This document shows positions 57,743-64,000 of a stretch of DNA of 64,000 nucleotides, one piece after another. The notes under the pieces are model-generated. The model saw nothing but the letters and a program-made list of their open reading frames with translations, was not told the DNA's origin and searched no databases. Both the position numbers and the translations under genes were made by a program. Source of the DNA: Oceanisphaera pacifica (lineage in GTDB: Bacteria; Pseudomonadota; Gammaproteobacteria; Enterobacterales; Aeromonadaceae); the NCBI RefSeq assembly GCF_017498065.1, contig NZ_JAGDFX010000016.1, forward strand, positions 25,550 through 89,549, in the 5' to 3' direction. Numbering within the stretch: the stretch's first letter is position 1; each line of letters starts with the position of its first letter.

Positions 57743-58594
57743 CTAATCACGCTCATAAACCATAATAAAATCAAACTTAGCCTGCCATTTCGTCTTCCTG
57801 TTTTTACTGGGTATATAATCAACAAGGAGTGAATCCTTTACTCCAAAGACAGTATCAGACATGAGGTAGGGATCACCTGATACGAAGGTATGGGTGACGA
57901 TGCGCTCAAAGTTTGGATGGTTAAGCATGAAATGCATATGAGCGGGCCGCCAAGGGTGGCGCCCAAGACTCTCTAGCATCTTCCCCACAGGCCCATCATT
58001 GGGGATTGGATAAGGAACCGGTTTAATACCTGTGAACCAGTAGCGACCATCGGCACCGGTTATAAATACCCCTCGGTTATTCCAAGTCGGTTGCTTACTA
58101 GGTTGTTGAACATCGTAAAAGCCCTCATTGTTATCAGACCATACATCAATCCGTACTCCCTCAACCGGATTACCGTTTAGATCCAGCACGCGCCCTTCAT
58201 AAAGACAGGGCTCACCCTTACCATCCAAAGAGATGTTCGCACCCATTTTCAACTCTGGAGCACCCTCAACATGAAAAGGGCCAAACACAGTATTTTCAGT
58301 AGCACGTTCGGGTCGCCGATGCTGAATCGCATCTACTAACATAGATGCGCCCAGAGTGTCAGAAAGAAGAACAAACTCCTGACGCTGGTCATCGCACATT
58401 AGGCCAGTATCCGTCAGAAAGTCGATAGCCACCTGCCACTCACTTTGTGTTAACTCCACATCCTTGATGAACCCATGCAGATGCGTGACTAAAGACGCCA
58501 TCACTTCGCACAGCCGCAGATTAATGTCCTTGCCCATACGGGCATTGACTGTCTCAATGGACATTTTCTCTGTAAAATAATAATTCTTCGTCAT
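57743..58594 (-). CDS. Hydroxyquinol 1,2-dioxygenase
   Basis: 283 aa intradiol dioxygenase. Ligands Y160 in EGFYDVQ, Y195 in PVPYPIP, H219 and H221 in RPAHMHF. The segment TENTVFGPFHVEGAPE is typical of hydroxyquinol enzymes (versus IEGPLYVAGAPE in catechol enzymes). It would cleave 1,2,4-trihydroxybenzene to maleylacetate. It lies 45 bp downstream of the maleylacetate reductase gene, giving a two-step route. Its stop is convergent with the LysR gene. Confidence 0.88.
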   Translation of the reverse strand: MTKNYYFTEKMSIETVNARMGKDINLRLCEVMASLVTHLHGFIKDVELTQSEWQVAIDFLTDTGLMCDDQRQEFVLLSDTLGASMLVDAIQHRRPERATENTVFGPFHVEGAPELKMGANISLDGKGEPCLYEGRVLDLNGNPVEGVRIDVWSDNNEGFYDVQQPSKQPTWNNRGVFITGADGRYWFTGIKPVPYPIPNDGPVGKMLESLGRHPWRPAHMHFMLNHPNFERIVTHTFVSGDPYLMSDTVFGVKDSLLVDYIPSKNRKTKWQAKFDFIMVYERD

Positions 58595-58639
58595 TCACTA
58601 TTCCTCACTTATATTTTTCCCAAACGAAACCTTGATAGA

Positions 58640-59707
58640 TTATGTTGGCCGAGTACCGCTCCAAGCATGCTGAAGCAGTTCGCGCACAGCTTCTCTAGTT
58701 ATAGGTCGAGGGTTCCAATAGGCGTTTTCCACTGCTAAGTCCGCCGCTCTATCAAGATCAGATTCAGCAAGACCTAGCTCTTTCAGTGTCAAAGGAGCGC
58801 CAATCAATTGAGCAAAGTCATACAGACCGCTGCCCAGTTCGCCATCAAACAGCTGAGTGACAGGTGCCAGGGCTCTTTTTGCATCTTGAGCGTTATAAGC
58901 TGCCGTATGGGGAAGCATGACGGCGTGCGTCTCGGCATGAGACAGATCAAAACTTCCCCCCAGCGTATGACAAATTTTATGATGTAGCGCCATTCCGACT
59001 GTGCCCAACACCGTGCCACACAGCCAAGCGCCATATAAGGTATTATTGCGCGCCGTCAGGTTATACGGTTGCTCGACAATCAGAGGTAAAGCTATTTTAA
59101 GGACTCGAATACCTTCCAAGGCCATCAAATCGGTGATGGGGTTGCTATTTTTGGAATAAAGGGCCTCTATAGCGTGAGCCATCGCATTCAGACCACTGGC
59201 TACGCTGATGGCTACCGGCAGCCCAAGCGTCAGTTCAGCATCATAAATAACGACGTCGGGCAATACAGAAGCATGTTTAATAGTAGTCTTTATGCGATTC
59301 TCCGTCTGTCCCAAAATAGGAGTCACCTCAGAGCCTGCATAGGTGGTCGCCACTACCACCTGAGGCGCATGAGTGCGATAAGCCATCGCCTTGCCCAGCC
59401 CAATAGCTGACCCTCCTCCCAGAGTGACGATACAGTCAGCGCCCAACTCGGCATACACCGCCATGGCACGCTCGGTCACCGCGACCGGCGTGTGCATAGC
59501 AGCTTCACTAAAGATGCCAACACCTAATCCTTTAAGCTGGCGGTGGAGGCACTCGGCATCTTCGCGTCGTGAAGGGGTGGACAGTACTAGCGCGTTCGAA
59601 CAGCCTAAATGGCGGATTTCATCAGCAATTTTCGACAAACTACCAGGGCCAAACAGAATACGAGCGGGATTAGCGGTATATAAAAAACAGTGAGCCATAA
59701 AATTCAT
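58640..59707 (-). CDS. Maleylacetate reductase
   Basis: 355 aa Fe-alcohol-dehydrogenase-fold enzyme; length and motifs (ANPARILFGPGS, LGGGSAIGLGKAMA, TTYAGSEVTPILGQTE, HHKICHTLGGSFDLSHAETHA) match maleylacetate reductases of chlorocatechol, resorcinol and hydroxyquinol pathways. Reduces maleylacetate to 3-oxoadipate with NAD(P)H, where the route joins the catechol branch. An internal Met at 59698 is an alternative start. Confidence 0.92.
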   Translation of the reverse strand: MNFMAHCFLYTANPARILFGPGSLSKIADEIRHLGCSNALVLSTPSRREDAECLHRQLKGLGVGIFSEAAMHTPVAVTERAMAVYAELGADCIVTLGGGSAIGLGKAMAYRTHAPQVVVATTYAGSEVTPILGQTENRIKTTIKHASVLPDVVIYDAELTLGLPVAISVASGLNAMAHAIEALYSKNSNPITDLMALEGIRVLKIALPLIVEQPYNLTARNNTLYGAWLCGTVLGTVGMALHHKICHTLGGSFDLSHAETHAVMLPHTAAYNAQDAKRALAPVTQLFDGELGSGLYDFAQLIGAPLTLKELGLAESDLDRAADLAVENAYWNPRPITREAVRELLQHAWSGTRPT

Positions 59708-59735
59708 CCATAAGAACAGCTATTCATAGTAGCTA

Positions 59736-59773
59736 AAATAAAAACAGCACCTAAATCATCTGATTGGGTGCTG
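59736..59773 (-). terminator. Rho-independent terminator after the phenol hydroxylase gene
   Basis: CAGCACC at 59745-59751 pairs with GGTGCTG at 59767-59773, extended inward by AATCA/TGATT. Read on the minus strand, the stem is followed by TTTTTATTTT. It lies 120 bp past the hydroxylase stop and separates it from the maleylacetate reductase. Confidence 0.75.
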
Positions 59774-59890
59774 CTAAGAGGTATGACAATTATCACTACC
59801 CTATTTAAACCACATCATAATGCTCACTGACAAAGACCTACTTAGCGCTTTTAGTAAGTAGTCACTTTGAGTGGCATACACTTTTTACTG

Positions 59891-61783
59891 CTATGCATAT
59901 ACTAGCTCTGACTGAGATGCAGCCTTATGAGTATCATCAACAGCTATCTCTTTGTGCAGTAACGCTGAGAACACCTTAAATAAAGCCGCTTCTGGGTCTT
60001 CTACCATGCGGTAAGCGCGCCAGCCAATGTGCTTATCGGGGCGCACTAAGATAACGCCATCTTCGTCAACTTCGCGTTGGCGTAACCAGTCACCATAGAG
60101 ATCTTGAACTGGCTGCCCTTCACCTACTACTACCGTTGTTATCTCAATATCTAATCGCTCAGACACTCGAGCTGCAGCGTCGGCCCAAGCTTGACCGGTA
60201 ATACCAGTAAAAATAGTGAAACATGTACCTTTAGCAATATCGTGAGTAGAGTACTTTTCCTTTTCGTCTCCTAACCATGCATGAGGCAGTCGTAAGCCCG
60301 GAAAGGTTGACTTTTGATGGTGCAACATTGGATCTTCGGTTAGCTCTGGGCGAGGCTTATCATCGGTGACCACCGCCGTTGAATCATAATAGTGTCCAAT
60401 CTCAGTGCCTTGGGCGTTAAACTCATAATCTTTGGCATCCAGTGCGGCACGAAGCGCTGTTCGACGACGAGCGCCTCCGGGAGAGTTTTCCTTGCGTAAC
60501 GCTAGCTTCTCAGTGAACTCTTCATTTGTTGTTGCATCGGTGACACCCAACGCATCGAAAATGGGCTTATATTCAGCGCTAGAGCCGTTTGCGCGAGTAA
60601 CGATCTGTTTGGCTATCGGAGCACGTTCGATGGAATAGCTTTCCAGCAATTCTGGGCCCGCTTTCTCCTTGATAACATAGGCTAGTTTCCAGCATAGGTT
60701 ATAAGAGTCCTGAATGGAGGTATTAGAGCCTAAGCCATGGCTAGGCGGGTGCTTGTGAATGGCATCTCCCGCACAAAATACGCGGCCTTTTTGTAGATGA
60801 GTAGCGTACTGGTTGTTATTGCCCCACAATGAATAACCAAGTATTTCTACTTCTAAATCCTCAATCCCTACTAGGTTACGGACGATCTGAATAGCTTCCT
60901 CGTTGTCGAGTACAGGTGGCTTCCCATTAATGTCAAAACCCCACACCACTAGCCACTCGTTCCACGGCCGAACCATACGTACTAAACCTGCGCCCAAGCC
61001 ACCAATATTGGAGCCTGGGTGAAACACCCAATAAAGTATTGATGGTCGATGGGCAGCGAGGTGAGATAAATCCGCTTTAAAGGTGATATTCATAGAGCCG
61101 CCAATGTCCATATCTCCTTCCATTGGCAAATTAATGTCTTCTGCTACCTTAGAGCGCGCACCATCAGCACCGATCATATATTTGGCACGGATGGTATATG
61201 TATGACCAGTAAGACGATTAAGCACTTGAACACTCACACCCTCGTCATCCTGAGTATGCCCAAGGTACTCAGTAGAAAACTGGGTTTGCGTACCACGCAT
61301 GGTGGCATTCTTGAGTATAATCGGCTCCAGCAAGGTCTGCGGAATATCACAAGGCATGGACGGAGATGCTAACTCATAGTCAGCACGACGATCAGGTCGG
61401 TTACCCCAAGTGGGTCTACGGCCGATTTCCTCACCAGCAAGCGATTCGCAATAAACAGTATCACCCATCAGCTCATGGGGTACGGCTTCAGCCAGTACCT
61501 GATCCTCAATACCGGCGTCTCGCAATACTTCCATGGTCCGCTGATTAGTAATGTGCGCTCTAGGAGTATTGGCTGTCCAACGATATTTGGTGATCATTAT
61601 ATTAGCAATGCCCTGATTGGACAGGAACAAGGCGGCAGCGCTGCCCGCAGGTCCTGAGCCAACAATTAACACATCAGTTTGAACAACATCGTCTTTATCT
61701 GGGGTATGAGTAGCGGTGATGCCGTCGTCGAAGATAACGCTGCGGGTACGTTTTTTAACATCATCAAATTGCTGTGTAGTCAT
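59891..61783 (-). CDS. Single-component FAD phenol hydroxylase (TfdB/PheA-like)
   Basis: 630 aa flavoprotein aromatic hydroxylase. FAD motif LIVGSGPAGSAAALFLSNQG, TPRAHITNQRTMEVLRD, the DG-type motif IGADGARSKVAEDI, and AGDAIHKHPPSHGLGSNTSIQD. Very close to 2,4-dichlorophenol 6-monooxygenase and plasmid phenol 2-monooxygenases by memory of their sequences. It uses NADPH and O2 to make a catechol from a phenol, or hydroxyquinol from resorcinol/hydroquinone. AGAGG eight bases before the ATG. Between catA copy 2 and maleylacetate reductase, it can feed either lower pathway. Confidence 0.88.
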   Translation of the reverse strand: MTTQQFDDVKKRTRSVIFDDGITATHTPDKDDVVQTDVLIVGSGPAGSAAALFLSNQGIANIMITKYRWTANTPRAHITNQRTMEVLRDAGIEDQVLAEAVPHELMGDTVYCESLAGEEIGRRPTWGNRPDRRADYELASPSMPCDIPQTLLEPIILKNATMRGTQTQFSTEYLGHTQDDEGVSVQVLNRLTGHTYTIRAKYMIGADGARSKVAEDINLPMEGDMDIGGSMNITFKADLSHLAAHRPSILYWVFHPGSNIGGLGAGLVRMVRPWNEWLVVWGFDINGKPPVLDNEEAIQIVRNLVGIEDLEVEILGYSLWGNNNQYATHLQKGRVFCAGDAIHKHPPSHGLGSNTSIQDSYNLCWKLAYVIKEKAGPELLESYSIERAPIAKQIVTRANGSSAEYKPIFDALGVTDATTNEEFTEKLALRKENSPGGARRRTALRAALDAKDYEFNAQGTEIGHYYDSTAVVTDDKPRPELTEDPMLHHQKSTFPGLRLPHAWLGDEKEKYSTHDIAKGTCFTIFTGITGQAWADAAARVSERLDIEITTVVVGEGQPVQDLYGDWLRQREVDEDGVILVRPDKHIGWRAYRMVEDPEAALFKVFSALLHKEIAVDDTHKAASQSELVYA

Positions 61784-61860
61784 ATTCAGAACCTCTATTC
61801 TTTATAGAGAGAGCTCAGGGGGAACTCTCACTCTGCTAAATCCATAGCTTTAATTGATAA

Positions 61861-62838
61861 TCAGACGGTAGCAGTACCTGCCAGCTGGCTTTCTTGAGAC
61901 TCGCTCTCCATGGCGCGAGGTCGCTTATGACGGTTCTGTAGCTCGTCTTTTTCGGTAGGTGATAATTCAATATCAAATACCACCTCAGTGACGGGGCCAT
62001 CAGCACCGTGTTGTTTAGCTTCAACGTGCTCCTCAACTCGCTTACCTTCGACCACCAATTCTTCACGGGTAGCAAAAGCAAAGTCATCATAGGTGTACTT
62101 GTCACCTGCTAGATTAATTTGAGTTGTGAGATGCTGTAGACCTGGTGCAGAAACAAAATAATGAATATGAGCCGGACGCTCACCGTGACGACCTAGCATC
62201 TTGAGTATTTGATCTGTCGGGGCACCTTCAGGTACACCGTATCCGGAAGGGATCACGCTTAGTGCATGATATCGGCCCTCAGCATCAGCAATAATAGTGC
62301 GGCGCAAATTATAAGGTGACTGACTTTTATCAAAGAAAGAGTAGCCGCCTTTGGAATTACAGTGCCAAATTTCTATTTTCGCACCTGGGACCGGATTACC
62401 AGTGGTGTCACGCACTTGGCCATGCAACCACATAGTTTCGCCATCAAGATCTGGATCATCGTCCATACGTGCAAAACTCTCGAACTCGGGCGCGCCAGCT
62501 ACATACAATGGCCCTTCGATGGTGCGTGGGGTTCCACCGGTGCGTTTCGCCTCCTGATCTGCAGCATCCATGCGCATGTCCATATAGTGGTCAAACCCTA
62601 AGCCTGGAGATAGCAAACCAAACTGAGAAGCTTGCCCTAAAGCGTTCAACAGACTGACGGCGGACCAGTACTCTTCGGCAGTGATGTCAAAGTCGTCAAT
62701 AGTACGGTATAGATCAGATAAGATACGGTGCGTAATTTTCTTACCGCGTTCACTACCGCCTTTTTGGTCAAAACCTGCAACCGTCTTCAAAAAATCCTGA
62801 ACTTCTGGGGTATCAAAAATCTTCACGTTCATAGTCAC
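61861..62838 (-). CDS. catA: Catechol 1,2-dioxygenase, copy 2 (classic Acinetobacter/Pseudomonas type)
   Basis: 325 aa. N-terminal helical dimer domain (VKIFDTPEVQDFLKTVAG) and iron ligands Y166 in KGGYSFF, Y200 in PSGYGVP, H224 and H226 in RPAHIHYF. IEGPLYVAGAPE is the classic CatA signature. The C-terminal tail (after about 295) is longer and more charged than usual. 77 bp before the phenol hydroxylase, 55 bp after catC copy 2. Confidence 0.93.
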   Translation of the reverse strand: MTMNVKIFDTPEVQDFLKTVAGFDQKGGSERGKKITHRILSDLYRTIDDFDITAEEYWSAVSLLNALGQASQFGLLSPGLGFDHYMDMRMDAADQEAKRTGGTPRTIEGPLYVAGAPEFESFARMDDDPDLDGETMWLHGQVRDTTGNPVPGAKIEIWHCNSKGGYSFFDKSQSPYNLRRTIIADAEGRYHALSVIPSGYGVPEGAPTDQILKMLGRHGERPAHIHYFVSAPGLQHLTTQINLAGDKYTYDDFAFATREELVVEGKRVEEHVEAKQHGADGPVTEVVFDIELSPTEKDELQNRHKRPRAMESESQESQLAGTATV

Positions 62839-62893
62839 TTCCTCAATATTTTCGTTGTGATATTTTCCACTTTAGAGTGGACAAAAGAGCGAA

Positions 62894-63184
62894 TTAGCTA
62901 TCATCAGAGCTGATCGACGACGGATGACGGCACAAAGGAGTTACGCTAATATCCATATAAGGGAACAGAGGTAGCGCGCTGATTAGCTCCTGCAGCTCAG
63001 TGTTATCAGCCACATCAAAGATGCTCACGTTGGAATAGCTACCCGCTACTCGCCACAGGTGACGCCACTTGCCTTGCTGCTGCAGATCTTGGGAGTAGGC
63101 TTTTTCGGTAGCCTTAATTTCATCTACCACCTCAGCCGGCAGGTCGTGAGGGATATTTACTTTCATTTCAACTTTAAACAGCAT
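62894..63184 (-). CDS. catC: Muconolactone delta-isomerase, copy 2
   Basis: 96 aa from the ATG at 63184 (GGAG eight bases upstream). Same motifs as copy 1, with substitutions concentrated at the C-terminus (SVTPLCRHPSSI versus ITAVVALCRH). Positions 63010-63057 are identical to 55290-55337 of copy 1, while surrounding codons differ at silent sites. Second gene of the catB2-catC2-catA2 set. Confidence 0.94.
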   Translation of the reverse strand: MLFKVEMKVNIPHDLPAEVVDEIKATEKAYSQDLQQQGKWRHLWRVAGSYSNVSIFDVADNTELQELISALPLFPYMDISVTPLCRHPSSISSDDS

Positions 63185-63250
63185 GATTATTACTCCATAA
63201 GTAAGGGGGTGACGGATATTAGTTTCCACTCATCCTTATGTGCTATTCCG

Positions 63251-64000
63251 CTATTTGCGGCGATAATAGACCAATTTGTCTTCATCTATCTCTATGCCGA
63301 GACCAGCCCCAGTAGGTAGCTCGACACCGTTATTTTGAAAACTTAATCGTTTAACCACTATGTCGTCCTTCATTAGCAAGGGACCAAACATCTCGGTGCC
63401 CCAATGAAGTTGCTCGAGGGTAGACCAGGCATGCAGTGACGCAACTGAGCCGATGGTCCCTTCTAACAAGGTGCCACCGTACAAACCAATACCTGCGGCA
63501 CTGGCTACATGCGCTACTTTTAACGCCTCAAGCGGACCGCCTGCTTTGGCAATTTTTAGGGCCACAGCACCGGAAAAGCCCCCCGCAGATAAACTAAACA
63601 AGTCACTGGCATCGGCGATGGATTCGTCCGCTAAAATAGGAAGGTGAAATTTTTGTGATAACCGCACTAAGGCTGCTAAGTCTTTCATCGGTGTCGGCTG
63701 TTCAACCAAATCAATCCCTGCCGCCTGTAACTCAGCCATACCTTTAGCCGCAGTGGCTTCGTCCCACGCTTGGTTAACATCCACTCGTACACTGGCGCTA
63801 TCGCCCACCGCGGCCTTAATCGCAGCCACGTGGCGGACATCGTCCATTAGCGCACGAGAGCCAATTTTTAATTTAAAGTCACAATGACGCTTGGCAGAAA
63901 TTAGGCTCTGTGCTTCATCGATGTCCTTCGCAGTATCGCCACTGGCCAACGTCCACAGCACAGGAATATGTTGATGAATTGCTCCGCCTAATAAATCGGA
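63251..64000 (-). CDS. catB: Muconate cycloisomerase, copy 2 (5' end beyond window)
   Basis: C-terminal 249 codons of catB; the frame is still open at base 64000, so the gene continues to the right. KxK motif and metal ligands are as in copy 1. From 63348 to the window end it differs from copy 1 at a single base (63398), but the last 32 codons diverge (LSFQNNGVELPTGAGLGIEI). That boundary is evidence of recent gene conversion. Confidence 0.94.
   Translation of the reverse strand, partial: SDLLGGAIHQHIPVLWTLASGDTAKDIDEAQSLISAKRHCDFKLKIGSRALMDDVRHVAAIKAAVGDSASVRVDVNQAWDEATAAKGMAELQAAGIDLVEQPTPMKDLAALVRLSQKFHLPILADESIADASDLFSLSAGGFSGAVALKIAKAGGPLEALKVAHVASAAGIGLYGGTLLEGTIGSVASLHAWSTLEQLHWGTEMFGPLLMKDDIVVKRLSFQNNGVELPTGAGLGIEIDEDKLVYYRRK
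63348..64000. repeat. catB direct repeat, copy 2
   Basis: Partner of 55599-56251; left boundary sharp at 63348, where similarity drops from near identity to clearly diverged. Confidence 0.95.

Overview
The window reads as accessory DNA of a gammaproteobacterium, probably marine (Marinobacter/Oceanospirillales-like in gene content). That placement rests on protein flavour only. Three facts suggest a plasmid or genomic-island setting. Base composition changes block by block: AT-rich at both ends, clearly GC-richer in the middle. Block borders coincide with transposons. Several genes at those borders are truncated.

Region 1 (1-7540, AT-rich): a PAS-MCP chemoreceptor cut by the left edge, a zinc-binding (CZB) chemoreceptor, a PAS-GGDEF-EAL c-di-GMP enzyme split by a one-base frameshift, a tyrosine recombinase with a small co-transcribed partner, and the C-terminal part of a HipA-type kinase. 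An IS3-family element (7541-9189) with an A AAA AAG frameshift site sits exactly between the beheaded hipA and a histidine kinase that has lost its ATPase domain.

Region 2 (9190-21644, GC-richer): the response regulator of the broken kinase, a GT39/GT2/GtrA membrane-glycosylation set, a VIT-type transporter, a BON lipoprotein, a ferric-reductase-like flavocytochrome, an intact OmpR-type two-component pair, and a divergent operon of PepSY protein, DUF2271 protein and a PepSY-flavodoxin-reductase fusion. The DUF2271 protein carries an ApbE-type flavinylation motif, so this looks like a transmembrane electron-transfer system feeding a periplasmic flavin carrier. Decayed transporter fragments and an IS630-family element (22517-23697) follow.

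Region 3 (24084-46123): a large reactive-electrophile/aldehyde detoxification cluster. It holds an MFS pump, aldo-keto reductase, two old yellow enzymes, a DJ-1 family protein, an NAD(P)-binding protein, two MDR reductases, a YqhD-like alcohol dehydrogenase, an Ohr-like peroxidase, two aldehyde dehydrogenases, a molybdenum aldehyde oxidase (2Fe-2S subunit, Mo subunit, three-haem cytochrome c, XdhC), a GST, a LysR regulator and a NemR-like TetR regulator. Seven copies of a palindromic operator (consensus CTAGAC-N5-GTCTAG) lie upstream of ohr, ALDH1 (two), the aldehyde oxidase, the MDR gene, nemR and the GST gene, which defines a local regulon. The 2Fe-2S subunit has an in-frame stop.

Region 4 (46255-47641): an RND-pump fragment abutting a decayed IS1634-family transposase.

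Region 5 (47642-64000, more AT-rich): an aromatic-degradation cluster, catBCA-benABCDK-benE plus a CatM/BenM-like regulator, followed by a second catB-catC-catA set with a TfdB/PheA-like phenol hydroxylase, maleylacetate reductase and hydroxyquinol dioxygenase. The two catB copies share a 653-bp tract with a single difference and diverge abruptly outside it, which indicates recent gene conversion. No rRNA, tRNA or CRISPR array was seen.
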